From JANQMX01 sp965247175 (lineage in GTDB: Bacteria; Pseudomonadota; Alphaproteobacteria; Kiloniellales; DSM-21159), in contig OZ252006.1 in assembly GCA_965247175.1 (NCBI GenBank), positions 744,001 through 808,000 of the forward strand: a stretch of 64,000 nt of DNA, written 5' to 3'. Below the pieces are notes generated by a model. That model saw nothing but the letters and a program-made list of their open reading frames with translations. It was not told the origin of the DNA and made no database searches. Numbering within the stretch: position 1 is the stretch's first letter; every line of letters starts with the position of its first letter. The position numbers and the translations under genes were made by a program. Below, piece by piece: positions 51,792-61,360 of the stretch.

Positions 51792-53368
51792 AGGACTTCG
51801 CGGCTCTGCTCGATGCCTTGATCTTCACGCCCTCGCGCAACGGCAAGCTGCGCCATATGCAGGCTTACTTCGCTGCTGCCGAGGATCCGCATCGCGGCTG
51901 GGGCCTGGCAGGCCTGACCGGAGGGCTGGACTTCAAGAGCGCCAAGCCGGCCCTGGTACGGGCGCTGGTCGAGGAGCGGATCGACCCGGCGCTGTTCCGT
52001 TGGTCGTACGACTTTGTCGGCGATCTGGCCGAGACGGTCGCACTGATCTGGCCGGCGCAGCCCGGGGCCAACCGGCCGCCAAGCTTGGACGAGGTGGTGA
52101 CCCGCCTGCGCCTGGCGGGAAAGAGCGAGGTGCCGGGTCTTCTGTCCGGCTGGCTCGATGCCCTGGATGCCACAGGACGCTGGGCGCTCCTGAAGCTCAT
52201 CACCGGCGGCCTGCGGGTCGGCGTCTCGGCCCGCCTGGCGAAGACAGCGCTCGCAGAGTTCGGCCAGGTCGATGTCGCCGAAATCGAGGAGATCTGGCAC
52301 GGGCTCGAGCCACCCTACGGCCCACTCTTCGAGTGGCTGGAAGGACGCGCGGAAAGGCCTGAGCCGAACGAAAGCGTCGCCTTTCGCCCCATGATGCTGG
52401 CCAACCCGCTCGAGGAGCGGGACTTCGAGAGTCTCGATTTTGCCGCCTATCTGGCGGAATGGAAGTGGGATGGCATCCGCGTGCAACTGGTCGCCCGCAA
52501 CGGGGAGAGGCGGCTCTACAGCCGCACCGGTGATGATATCGGCCGTGCCTTCCCGGAGATCATCGAGGCCATGGACTTCGAAGCCGTGCTCGACGGTGAG
52601 TTGCTGGTGGTGCGCGGCGGCCAGGTGGCGCCCTTCAATGACCTGCAGCAGCGCCTCGGCCGCAAGACGGTGTCCGCCAAGCTGCTGGAGAGCAATCCGG
52701 CCCATGTGCGGCTCTACGACATGCTTTTTGACGGCGGCGATGATGTCCGGCCGCTGCGGCTCGATGAACGTCGGCAAAGGCTGGAGGCCTGGTATGGGGC
52801 AGGGCGTCCGCACTTCGATCTCTCGGAAGTTCTACCCGTTGCAGGCCGTGAACCTCTCGCTGGTCTCAGGGCCGAGGCGCGCACCGCGGGCATCGAGGGC
52901 CTGATGCTGAAGCGGGCCGACAGTGCCTACGTGGCCGGCCGACCGAAGGGCCCCTGGTACAAGTGGAAGCGCGACCCGCTGACGCTCGACGTGGTGCTGA
53001 TGTATGCCCAGCGCGGCCACGGCAAGCGGAGTTCCTTCTATTCCGACTACACTTTTGGAGCTTGGCGTGAGAGCGAAGGCGGTGAGGAACTCGTGCCCGT
53101 GGGCAAAGCCTACTTCGGCTTCACCGACGAGGAGCTGAAGCAACTGGACAAGTGGGTGCGGGACAACACGGTCGATCGCTTCGGGCCGGTGCGGGCCGTG
53201 GCACCAGGCCTGGTGCTGGAAGTGGCGTTCGATGCGGTGCACCCCTCGACACGCCACAAGTCGGGCCTGGCCATGCGCTTTCCCCGGGTGAAGCGCATCC
53301 GCTGGGACAAGCCGGCGAACGAGGCGGATAGGGTGGAGACTCTCGCAGCGCTGGTCGAAACCGCATAG
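51788..53368 (+). CDS. ATP-dependent DNA ligase (bacterial exonuclease-associated type)
   Basis: This 526-residue ligase has an N-terminal DNA-binding domain (about 1-195), an adenylation domain with Lys226 in E-W-K-W-D-G-I-R (motif I), and an OB domain (about 410-520). D-G-E-L-L-V near residue 275 is motif III, and W-Y-K-W-K-R near residue 398 is motif V. It joins nicks with ATP and is additional to the essential NAD-dependent LigA. Coupled to the exonuclease upstream, it probably serves a stress repair pathway. Confidence 0.94.
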   Translation: MKDFAALLDALIFTPSRNGKLRHMQAYFAAAEDPHRGWGLAGLTGGLDFKSAKPALVRALVEERIDPALFRWSYDFVGDLAETVALIWPAQPGANRPPSLDEVVTRLRLAGKSEVPGLLSGWLDALDATGRWALLKLITGGLRVGVSARLAKTALAEFGQVDVAEIEEIWHGLEPPYGPLFEWLEGRAERPEPNESVAFRPMMLANPLEERDFESLDFAAYLAEWKWDGIRVQLVARNGERRLYSRTGDDIGRAFPEIIEAMDFEAVLDGELLVVRGGQVAPFNDLQQRLGRKTVSAKLLESNPAHVRLYDMLFDGGDDVRPLRLDERRQRLEAWYGAGRPHFDLSEVLPVAGREPLAGLRAEARTAGIEGLMLKRADSAYVAGRPKGPWYKWKRDPLTLDVVLMYAQRGHGKRSSFYSDYTFGAWRESEGGEELVPVGKAYFGFTDEELKQLDKWVRDNTVDRFGPVRAVAPGLVLEVAFDAVHPSTRHKSGLAMRFPRVKRIRWDKPANEADRVETLAALVETA

Positions 53369-53409
53369 ACTTGTGTTAAACTGTCCGACCGGTGACGGGA
53401 GGCAAGTCG

Positions 53410-53646
53410 ATGGCGGGAGTGCAAAGCGAGGGGCGACGGCGTCTGACGCTGTTGCTGTGCGGGCTCGGTGGCGCGGGCTGTGCCGGCGCCATGCTGCTGG
53501 TTCTCTTGCTCTATGGAGCGCCCTATGCGCTCTATTGGTGGGCCGTCATGGCCGTCATCCTGGCGGCAGCTTTCGTGGCGCCGAGGGCGCTCGTACCGAC
53601 GGTGGAATGGGTGATCGAGGGCTACCGGCAGGACCCGGACGACTGA
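53410..53646 (+). CDS. Small two-helix membrane protein
   Basis: This 78-residue protein has two hydrophobic segments (about 12-35 and 42-60) and a short acidic tail. GGGAGG lies just before the chosen ATG. I do not recognise a family. Its 3' end overlaps the convergent response-regulator gene by 25 bases. It follows the ligase by 41 bases and may be cotranscribed. Confidence 0.6.
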   Translation: MAGVQSEGRRRLTLLLCGLGGAGCAGAMLLVLLLYGAPYALYWWAVMAVILAAAFVAPRALVPTVEWVIEGYRQDPDD

Positions 53647-54041
53647 GCCCCAGCCTCGATCTCGTCGCGAGCGTCCTGGGATGTCAGGCGCTGCACAAGG
53701 GCCGCCAGCTCCGCCGCGTCGATAGGTTTGCCGAGGGTTGCGTGCGCGCCGAGCTTCTCCGCCATATCCAGGAAGGATACGCCATAGCGGCTGCCGCCGC
53801 CGGAGATGGCCACGATCTTAATTTCGGGATTCTTGGCGCGCAGCTCTTGGATGGTCTCGATGCCTTCCTGTCCCGGCATCAGGATATCGGTGATCACGAT
53901 ATCGGCCGCAAAGTCCGCCAGCAGCGCCAAGCCGTGGCGCCCTTCGTCGGCGGTCTTCACCTCGTGCCCTTCATCTATCAGCAGGTCGCTGAGGATATCG
54001 CGGACATGCTCGTTGTCGTCGATGACCAGTATGCGTGCCAC
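53622..54041 (-). CDS. Single-domain response regulator (CheY-like)
   Basis: This 139-residue receiver has D-D at residues 8-9, phospho-acceptor D52 in V-I-T-D-I-L-M-P-G-Q-E-G, a Ser at I-S-G-G near residue 80 and Lys in L-G-K-P-I. No output domain. It lies 104 bases downstream of the multi-PAS kinase gene on the same strand and probably receives phosphate from it. Confidence 0.92.
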   Translation of the reverse strand: MARILVIDDNEHVRDILSDLLIDEGHEVKTADEGRHGLALLADFAADIVITDILMPGQEGIETIQELRAKNPEIKIVAISGGGSRYGVSFLDMAEKLGAHATLGKPIDAAELAALVQRLTSQDARDEIEAGAQSSGSCR

Positions 54042-54145
54042 GCCAATCCTCGTTTCTTGTGGCGATGTGGCGGAGCCGCTCTCACGCCCTAAACGAGTTT
54101 AACCTAGCTTTGAAAGACTAAAGAGAAAGTAAGCCGATCAGCGGG

Positions 54146-57100
54146 TTAGTCACTTTGCGACCTGTCGAGAACTTCGCGTACTTTCTGTGCCAACGTCTGG
54201 TTGAGGTAGGGCTTGGTCAACCAGTTCCGTCCGCGCTCGGGGTCGCGCATTCGAGACACTGAGGCCGGCGGAAATCCGGACGTATAGAGGACGCGAAGCT
54301 GCGGGCGCTCGCGTACGGCGCGGTCCGCAAGCTCCAGGCCGTTCATGCCCTCCGGCATCGCAATGTCGGTGAAGAGCAGGTCGATATCCGGGTGCTCTTT
54401 CAGGACGGCGAGGGCGGAGGGCCCGTTCTCTGCCGAGAGGACGCGATAGCCAAGGCCCGAGAGCGTGGCAAGGGAGGTTTCCCGCACGTCTTCCTGGTCT
54501 TCGACCACCAGGATGGTCTCGCGTCCAAGTGGGCAAAAAGTACCGACCTGCTCCTTTGCCGTTTCGGCAGACTCGCTGTCGTCGACAGGGAAGTAGAGGC
54601 TAAAGCAGGTGCCCTGACCCTCTTCGCTGTAGACGGTGACATGGCCGCCAGACTGCTTGACGAAGCCAAACACCATGCTGAGCCCGAGTCCGCTGCCCTG
54701 ACCGACTTCTTTCGTGGTGAAGAAGGGCTCGAAGATGCGTTGCTGGGTTTCGGGCGACATGCCGCTTCCGTTGTCGGTGACTGACAGAACGACGTAGCGG
54801 CCCGGTGTCATGTCTGGCTTCTGGGCAGCGTGTTCTGCATCGAGATCGGCCGCCTCTGTCTGAATGGTCACCCGCCCGCCGTCAGGCATGGCATCGCGGG
54901 CATTGAGGATCAGATTCAGCAGGGCCGTTTCGAGCTGTCCTGGGTCTACCCGCGCCGGACTGAGGTCTTGGTCGAGGAAGAAATCGAGCTCGATCTGCTC
55001 ACCGACCGAGGTCTTGAGCAGCCGATTCATCTCCGAAACGGCCTCGCTGAGGTCGGTGGGCTGCTCCTCCAAGGGTTGCTGGCGCGAGAAGGCGAGCAAG
55101 CTGCGCGTGAGCTCTGCACCGCGTTGTGCGGCGTGCTTGGCCGTGTCGATGCGCTTCGTGGCACGCTCGTCGTCCACGATGCGGCGCTCGAGAAGCTGCA
55201 AGTTGCCAAGGATAACGGTCAGGAGGTTGTTGAAGTCGTGGGCCAGGCCGCCGGTTAGCTGACCGACCGCTTCCATTTTTTGGGCCTGCTGCAGTTGCTG
55301 TGCGGCCAGCTTGATCTCGGTGATGTCCTGAACGATGCCTTCGCTTCGCCTAGCGATGCCGTTCTCAACGATAAAGCTATGCTCAATCTCACGCACGTGC
55401 CGCACGTCACCGTTCGCATCGATGATGCGGTACTCGATACTGAGCGGTTGTCGTTTTTCGTAGCCGTCCCGTAGAGCGTCCAGGTACCGCTCGCGGTCAT
55501 CGGGATGCACGAACGCATTGGCCTCTGTTTCAACACCGTTGGCGCGCTTCAGGTACGCCTCGACCGAGAGGCCATGCAGTGCGGCGAGCTCTTCGGAACA
55601 GGTGATGTATCGGTCCGCCTGCAAGTCCCACACGAAATGCCCGAGCTTGGCCATCTGCGCTGCCGTTTTCAGCCGCCGCTCGCTTTCTGCCAGGGAGTCT
55701 TCCGTGTGCCTGATATCGGTGATGTCTTGCACCGTCCCTTCGCTGCGCAGCATGCGGCCGTCCGCGATCTCGACTCTATGTTCTATTTCGCGCACGTAGC
55801 GGACCTCTCCGTCCGCCGTGATCATTCTGTATTCGATATTGAGCGGTTTCTGCTCTTCGTCGGTCCGTCGCAGCTTTTCCTTGTAGCGCTCAAGGTCGTC
55901 GGGATGGACAAAGCGCTCGGCGTCCTCCGATGCGCGCGTGCTTGCCGCGATGTAGTCCGCTGCGGTCATGCCGTGCATGCGGGCAAACTCGTCGGAGCAA
56001 TAAAGGCAGCGGTCCTCGACAAGATCCCAGACGTAGTGGCCCAGTCTCGCCATCTCTGCTGCCGACTTGAGCCGCCGCTCGCTCTCGGCCAGCGAGTCCT
56101 CCTTCTGCCTGATGTCGGTGATGTCCTGCACCGTGCCTTCGCTGCGCAGGGGGACTCCGTTTTCGACGAGGAAGATGTGCTCGATTTCCCGCATATGCCG
56201 CACGTCGCCCTCCGCGGTGACGATGCGGTACTCAATGTTCAGCGGCTTTTGATTGTCGTAGGTATCACGCAGGGCTTCCAGGTAGCGCTCGCGGTCGTCG
56301 GGATGGAGAAAGTCATTGGCCTCCGATTCCACGCCGATCGCCCGCTCCATGTACTCTTCGACCGATAGGCCGTGCAGCTGGGCCAACTCCTCGGAGCAGT
56401 AGAGGCACCGGTCGTCCACGAGGTCCCAGACGAAGTGGCCTAGCTTCGCCATCTTCGCTGCCGTCTTGAGCCGCCGCCTGTTCTCCTCGATCGCCTGTTG
56501 CGCACGCTTCTCGTCTGTGATCTCCCGGCTGGTTCCAATCTCCCGGATCACCTGGCCTGAGTCATCGAACAGAGGATGGATGATCTCGCTGACATGGCGG
56601 ACCGCTCCGTCGTCCAGACGAATGCGATACTCGAAGGCGACCTTCTCGCCGTTGCGCATGGCCTGCAGGCGCTCTTTGACGAAGGCGCGATCTTCGGGAT
56701 GGACGAGAGAGAACTCCTCTTCCATGGTAGCGGCGCGCGCGATGTACTCCTCGGCCGAGAGATCGTGCAGACGCGCATGCTCCTCCGAGCAGAAAATGCA
56801 GCGGTCCGCTAGGACATCCCAGACGTAGTAGCCGAGACCGGCGACCTCGGTTGCCTGTTCGAGGCGCTCTGAATAGAGGCGCTTTTCTTCCTCGAACTGC
56901 TTTTCCTCGCTGATGTCCCGGACGAGGAGGACAAAGCCGTCGGGCTCCCCATCGGGAGTGAAGTGGGGGATGTAGTCGCGATAGACCATGTGCTCTTCGC
57001 CGTCGGCGAAGTAGGCGGGGCCTTCCGCGGAGGTGCGCTTGCCGGCAAGCGCATCCTCGACCATCCCGGCAATCTCGGCGTAGTTCTCCGGTTTGGCGAT

Positions 57101-58408
57101 ATCGGCGATCTTCCTGCCGACCATCTCCTCCGCCGGCTTTTGCGCCCACTCCTGCCAGATCTTGTTGCCGAACAGCATCCGCCCCTGCTTGTCGGCGTAG
57201 CCGACCAGGAAGGGGAGGTTGTTCGTCACGATATCCAGCCTGTCCAGGCTGGTGCGCAAGGCTTGGTCTATTTCCTTCCGCTCGGTGATGTCTTCGACAT
57301 AGCCCTCGATGCGGATGAGTTGTCCCGACGGGCTGACGACGCCACGCATGCGCTCCCAGAGCCAGCGCTCCTCGCCGTCGGCAGCACGGACGCGATACTC
57401 GCATTCGAAGGCTTCGCCGAGCTGCAGCAAGGTCTCGCCTGCCTGCCTCAGCATCTTCCGGTCATCGGGATGCACCACGTCCATCAGGTCCATGGCATTC
57501 TCGCCGATCAGGGTGCTCGGCTCGTAGCCGAGGATTCTCTGCACCCCGCTGCTGATGAACCGCAGATTGTCCTTGCCGCCACAGTTGCGGACATAGACAT
57601 AGCCGGGAAGGTTGGCGATCAGGCGGGCGCTGCGTTCCTGCTCAAGGCGCAGCTTTGCGGCAACGGTCTGCCGCTCGGCGATCTCCCGCTCCAGCACGCG
57701 GTTGGTTGCGCTCAGCTCCGCCGTCCGGGCGTTTACCGCGGCGGTCAGTTCCTGCGAGAACTGCTTCTGGACGTCTGTGTCGTGGATGTAGCCTACGACG
57801 GCTTCAGGTTCGCCGTTCTGGTTCCGCAAGAGAACGGTATGGTTCTCCATCCAGCGATAGCGGCCGTCGGCGTGGCGGAAGCGAAACTCTTCACAGGCGC
57901 GCCCCTCGCTCAGCGTTGTTTCGCGCAACACTTGGATTTTGTCCCGGTCGTCCGGGTGCAGCGAGTCGATCCACGCGTACGGTTTCCGGCAGATATCCTC
58001 CGGATCCACTCCCAGCTGCTCTTTGACATGAGGGCTGACATAGACGATCTGGCCGTCTTTCTGAGGCTCGCGCACATAAAACGTGCCCGGTGCGGCAGCG
58101 ATCAGAAACTCGAGCTTGTCGTCGCTTTGGCCAAGCGCATCTTCGGCTTTGGCGAGAAGGTGCAGGCGATCGCGAGCCAGCCGCCACTGGCGCCAGGCGA
58201 ACCAGGCGATCCACAGCGAGGCCACCGCTGCGGTCATGACAAGGTCATCCAGCTCCCATTCTTCGTGGTTGCGGGAGTACTCGTGAAAGGCTTCGAAGGC
58301 ATCGAAAGAGATCAGGAGCACGGCCGTGGCGACCACGCCGACCAAGGCGATCACCGCATCGGTCCAAAGACGCCGTGTCTGCCGCTTCGAGGTCACAGCC
58401 TCCGCCAT
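54146..58408 (-). CDS. Hybrid histidine kinase with seven PAS domains
   Basis: This 1420-residue protein has two membrane helices (17-35 and 55-75). Seven PAS domains follow, starting near residues 100, 263, 390, 519, 650, 783 and 916. Next come a HisKA domain with His1057 in G-L-A-H-D-F-N-N-L-L, an ATPase domain (N-box near 1169, G-x-G-L-G-L near 1238) and a receiver with D1348. PAS 5, 6 and 7 are near-identical copies spaced 133 residues apart, and PAS 4 is a diverged copy. PAS 4, 5 and 6 have C-x-x-C (537/540, 668/671, 801/804). PAS 7 has Tyr in place of the first Cys. The signal is unknown; the redundancy suggests recent internal duplication. Confidence 0.93.
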   Translation of the reverse strand: MAEAVTSKRQTRRLWTDAVIALVGVVATAVLLISFDAFEAFHEYSRNHEEWELDDLVMTAAVASLWIAWFAWRQWRLARDRLHLLAKAEDALGQSDDKLEFLIAAAPGTFYVREPQKDGQIVYVSPHVKEQLGVDPEDICRKPYAWIDSLHPDDRDKIQVLRETTLSEGRACEEFRFRHADGRYRWMENHTVLLRNQNGEPEAVVGYIHDTDVQKQFSQELTAAVNARTAELSATNRVLEREIAERQTVAAKLRLEQERSARLIANLPGYVYVRNCGGKDNLRFISSGVQRILGYEPSTLIGENAMDLMDVVHPDDRKMLRQAGETLLQLGEAFECEYRVRAADGEERWLWERMRGVVSPSGQLIRIEGYVEDITERKEIDQALRTSLDRLDIVTNNLPFLVGYADKQGRMLFGNKIWQEWAQKPAEEMVGRKIADIAKPENYAEIAGMVEDALAGKRTSAEGPAYFADGEEHMVYRDYIPHFTPDGEPDGFVLLVRDISEEKQFEEEKRLYSERLEQATEVAGLGYYVWDVLADRCIFCSEEHARLHDLSAEEYIARAATMEEEFSLVHPEDRAFVKERLQAMRNGEKVAFEYRIRLDDGAVRHVSEIIHPLFDDSGQVIREIGTSREITDEKRAQQAIEENRRRLKTAAKMAKLGHFVWDLVDDRCLYCSEELAQLHGLSVEEYMERAIGVESEANDFLHPDDRERYLEALRDTYDNQKPLNIEYRIVTAEGDVRHMREIEHIFLVENGVPLRSEGTVQDITDIRQKEDSLAESERRLKSAAEMARLGHYVWDLVEDRCLYCSDEFARMHGMTAADYIAASTRASEDAERFVHPDDLERYKEKLRRTDEEQKPLNIEYRMITADGEVRYVREIEHRVEIADGRMLRSEGTVQDITDIRHTEDSLAESERRLKTAAQMAKLGHFVWDLQADRYITCSEELAALHGLSVEAYLKRANGVETEANAFVHPDDRERYLDALRDGYEKRQPLSIEYRIIDANGDVRHVREIEHSFIVENGIARRSEGIVQDITEIKLAAQQLQQAQKMEAVGQLTGGLAHDFNNLLTVILGNLQLLERRIVDDERATKRIDTAKHAAQRGAELTRSLLAFSRQQPLEEQPTDLSEAVSEMNRLLKTSVGEQIELDFFLDQDLSPARVDPGQLETALLNLILNARDAMPDGGRVTIQTEAADLDAEHAAQKPDMTPGRYVVLSVTDNGSGMSPETQQRIFEPFFTTKEVGQGSGLGLSMVFGFVKQSGGHVTVYSEEGQGTCFSLYFPVDDSESAETAKEQVGTFCPLGRETILVVEDQEDVRETSLATLSGLGYRVLSAENGPSALAVLKEHPDIDLLFTDIAMPEGMNGLELADRAVRERPQLRVLYTSGFPPASVSRMRDPERGRNWLTKPYLNQTLAQKVREVLDRSQSD
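55265..56461 (-). repeat. Three 399-bp tandem repeats inside the kinase gene
   Basis: The codons for the segment A-A-x-M-A-x-L-G-H begin near 56461, 56062 and 55663, exactly 399 bases apart. Each unit ends in the same Q-D-I-T-D-I-R followed by S-L-A-E-S-E-R-R-L-K type linker. This is a coding tandem duplication of one PAS plus linker. Confidence 0.8.
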
Positions 58409-58599
58409 CCGGTCCCCTATTGGCGGGCCCCCTCTTTGCAGGCGTTGAACGGGGGCCGATTATCGTTTTACCGATCTTGTCGAAAGCTAGCGTACCAGCG
58501 ATCGCGCCGGATAACAGCCTGTAGCTTAAAGTACACTTAAAACTAGCATGGCAAGTGGGGATATGACATCCTACTGTGAAAGCTGGTCTTTCAGGCGTT

Positions 58600-60261
58600 T
58601 CAGCGCTGGCTGTTTTCCCAGTCGGGATGGAGCCAGGGCGCCTGGTTGGAGGCTGGCAGCGGCTCTCGGCCCAGCACATGATCGCTGCCTTTTTCGCCGA
58701 TCATCAGCGAGGGGCCGTTGAGGTTGCCGTTGGTGATCTGCGGAATGATGGCGGAATCGATCACCCTGAGGCCTTCCAGACCGATCACTCGGCATTGCGG
58801 GTCGACCACCGCCATGGGGTCGTCGGGCCGGCCCATGCGGCAGGTGCCGCAGGGATGATAGGCGCTTTCGACGGCGTCTCGGATGAAGTCGTCCAGCGCA
58901 TCGTCGCTCTCGATAGCGGCGCCCGGCGCAATCTCTCGGCCGGCAAAGGGCTTGAAGGCTTCCTGGCGGAAGATCTCACGGGTGAGACGGATGCAGGTGC
59001 GGAAATCCCGCCAGTCCTCCGGTGTCGACATGTAGTTGAACTGGATGACCGGCGCCGCGGTCGGATCGGGTGAGCGCAGGCGGACCCAGCCGCGCGAGGC
59101 TGAACGCATCGGCCCCACGTGAGCCTGGAAACCGTGCGACTCCGCCGGTGCTTTGCCGTCGTAGCGGATGGCGACGGGTAGGAAGTGGTATTGGATGTCA
59201 GGGTATTTGATTCCGGCGCGGGAGCGGATGAAGGCGGCCGATTCGAAGTGGTTGGTGGCGCCATGGCCGCTTTTGGCCAGGAGCCACTGCAATCCGATCA
59301 AGCCCTTCGAAACCAGGTTGAGGTGCCGATAGAGCGTGATGGGCTCGAGGCACTCCTGCTGGATATAGAGCTCCAGGTGGTCCTGCAGATTTTCCCCTAC
59401 GCCGGGCAACTCATGGAAGGGGCTGACACCGGCCTCCGCAAGGCGACTTGCGGCACCGATGCCTGAGAGGAGCAGCAGCTTAGGCGAGTTGATCGAGCCG
59501 GCAGCAAGGATGACCTCCCGCCGCGCCCTGGCTTCGTGGGTCTGGCCGTTCCTGCGGTAGCGGACGCCGCTGGCCCGCTTGCCGTCAAAGAGGATGCGCT
59601 CGGCCAGGGCGCCGGTTTCCAGTGCCAGGTTCGGTTTGCGCAGCGCCGGCTTGAGATAGGCGTTGGCGGCCGACCAGCGCCGGCCCTGCCAGACGGTCAT
59701 CTCCATGGGGCCGAAGCCCTCTTGCTGCTCCCCGTTGTAGTCGGCGGTGACTTGATAGCCTGCCTGCCTGCCAGCCTCGACGAAGGCCTGGAACAGCGGG
59801 TTTTCCCGGCGGCCTCTGGTGACGTGCATTGGGCCGTCCGTGCCGCGCCAGCCCTCTTGCCCGCCATGGCTGGTTTCCATGCGCTTGAAGTAGGGCAGGA
59901 CGTGGCGATAACCCCAGCCCTCGGCGCCCATGTCTTCCCATCCGTCATAGTCGCAGGCATGGCCGCGGACGTAGACCATGCCGTTGATCGAGGAAGACCC
60001 GCCGATCACCTTGCCGCGCGGGCAGGCCAGGCGGCGTCCGCCCAGGTGCGGCTCGGGCTCGGATTGATAGCCCCAGTCGTAGCGGCCCATGTTCATGGGA
60101 TAGGAGAGGGCGGCCGGCATCTGGATGAGCGGGCCGATGTCGCTGCCGCCCTGCTCAAGGACCAGCACGCGCAGGCTGCCGTCCTCGCTCAACCGGCTGG
60201 CCAGCACCGAGCCGGCCGAGCCTGAGCCGACGATGACGTAGTCGTAGTCCGATGAAGCCAT
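58600..60261 (-). CDS. betA: Choline dehydrogenase (GMC oxidoreductase)
   Basis: This 553-residue flavoprotein has an N-terminal FAD motif V-G-S-G-S-A-G near residue 11. G-G-S-S-S-I-N-G near residue 87 and G-S-I-N-S-P-K-L-L near residue 258 are the two GMC signatures. Y-H-P-C-G-T-C-R-M-G near residue 468 holds the catalytic His. L-Y-I-Q-Q-E-C-L-E-P-I-T-L-Y is the BetA version of the substrate loop. It oxidises choline to betaine aldehyde at the membrane. It is divergent from the choline importer genes. betB and betI are not in the window. Confidence 0.93.
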   Translation of the reverse strand: MASSDYDYVIVGSGSAGSVLASRLSEDGSLRVLVLEQGGSDIGPLIQMPAALSYPMNMGRYDWGYQSEPEPHLGGRRLACPRGKVIGGSSSINGMVYVRGHACDYDGWEDMGAEGWGYRHVLPYFKRMETSHGGQEGWRGTDGPMHVTRGRRENPLFQAFVEAGRQAGYQVTADYNGEQQEGFGPMEMTVWQGRRWSAANAYLKPALRKPNLALETGALAERILFDGKRASGVRYRRNGQTHEARARREVILAAGSINSPKLLLLSGIGAASRLAEAGVSPFHELPGVGENLQDHLELYIQQECLEPITLYRHLNLVSKGLIGLQWLLAKSGHGATNHFESAAFIRSRAGIKYPDIQYHFLPVAIRYDGKAPAESHGFQAHVGPMRSASRGWVRLRSPDPTAAPVIQFNYMSTPEDWRDFRTCIRLTREIFRQEAFKPFAGREIAPGAAIESDDALDDFIRDAVESAYHPCGTCRMGRPDDPMAVVDPQCRVIGLEGLRVIDSAIIPQITNGNLNGPSLMIGEKGSDHVLGREPLPASNQAPWLHPDWENSQR

Positions 60262-60394
60262 GCTGTGCGCCCGACAAGGGAAATGCGGTGCGCATGAAGG
60301 GCGAGGCGACGGCCTTTGGCAAGCGCGAAGCTCTGTCCGAGGTGGACAAGAAAGACCGCAGCGACGCAGTATGCCGGCAACAGGGAGGACCGCT

Positions 60395-61342
60395 ATGACA
60401 CGAGCATTTTCCGTTTTCGCCGCAGCGCTTGGGCTGCTCGCCCTGACCGCGACCCAGAGCCCGGCCAGCGAGTCCGAGGCCTGCCGGACCGTTCATTTCT
60501 CAGACGTCGGCTGGACGGACATTACCGCCACCACGGCCACGGCGTCCGTCATCCTGGAGTCGCTCGGCTACGACGCCAACGTCAGCGTGCTGTCGGTCCC
60601 GGTGACTTACGCCTCCCTCAAGAACGGCGACATCGATGTCTTCCTCGGAAACTGGATGCCGACCATGGAAGGGGACATCGCCCCTTACCGGGAAGAGCGC
60701 TCGGTCGACATCATTCGCGCCAACCTGGAAGGTGCCAAGTACACCCTGGCCGTTCCCAAATACACTTATGACGCCGGCCTTAAGAGCTTCGAGGATATCG
60801 CCAAGTTCAAGGACGAGCTCGACGCCGAGATCTACGGCATCGAGCCGGGCAACGACGGCAACCGTCTGATCCTGGAGATGATCGCCAAGAACGCCTTCGG
60901 CCTCGAAGGCTTCGAGCTGGTGGAGTCTTCGGAGCAAGGCATGCTGGCCCAGGTGGCGCGCTCGGTGAAGCGCAAGCAGCCGATTGTGTTTCTCGGCTGG
61001 GAGCCGCATCCGATGAACGCCAATTTCGAGATGGCCTATCTCGCCGGAGGGGACGATTGGTTCGGCCCGAACTTCGGCGGCGCCACGGTCTACACCAACA
61101 CCCGGGCCGGCTATCTCGGCGAATGCCCCAACGTCGGGCGGCTGCTCAAGAATCTCGTCTTTACCCTGGAGATGGAGAACGAGATCATGGCGGCCATCCT
61201 GGACGAGGGCGACGACCCGGAGGATGCCGCCTCGGCCTGGCTGAAGAACAATCCTGGCGTGCTCGACAGCTGGTTGGCTGGCGTCACCACCTTCGATGGG
61301 GACGACGGCCTGGCCGCGGTGAGGGCCGGGCTCCGGCTCTAG
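60395..61342 (+). CDS. choX: Choline ABC transporter substrate-binding protein
   Basis: This 315-residue periplasmic protein has a Sec signal peptide ending near P-A-S-E. The mature part is ChoX-like: H-F-S-D-V-G-W-T-D near residue 32, F-L-G-N-W-M-P near residue 85 and F-L-G-W-E-P-H-P near residue 200, which supply Trp and Tyr residues for a quaternary-amine aromatic box. GGGAGG precedes the ATG. First gene of choX-choW-choV; divergent from betA. Confidence 0.92.
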   Translation: MTRAFSVFAAALGLLALTATQSPASESEACRTVHFSDVGWTDITATTATASVILESLGYDANVSVLSVPVTYASLKNGDIDVFLGNWMPTMEGDIAPYREERSVDIIRANLEGAKYTLAVPKYTYDAGLKSFEDIAKFKDELDAEIYGIEPGNDGNRLILEMIAKNAFGLEGFELVESSEQGMLAQVARSVKRKQPIVFLGWEPHPMNANFEMAYLAGGDDWFGPNFGGATVYTNTRAGYLGECPNVGRLLKNLVFTLEMENEIMAAILDEGDDPEDAASAWLKNNPGVLDSWLAGVTTFDGDDGLAAVRAGLRL

Positions 61343-61360
61343 CGCCAAGAGATCGGGCTG

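Noticed and set aside
55265..56461. CRISPR or transposon-type repeat
   Set aside because: The repeats are 399 bp, in frame and encode PAS domains; they are internal coding duplications.
56963..58540. 525-codon plus-strand frame
   Set aside because: Antisense to the multi-PAS kinase; low-complexity composition typical of mirrored codons.
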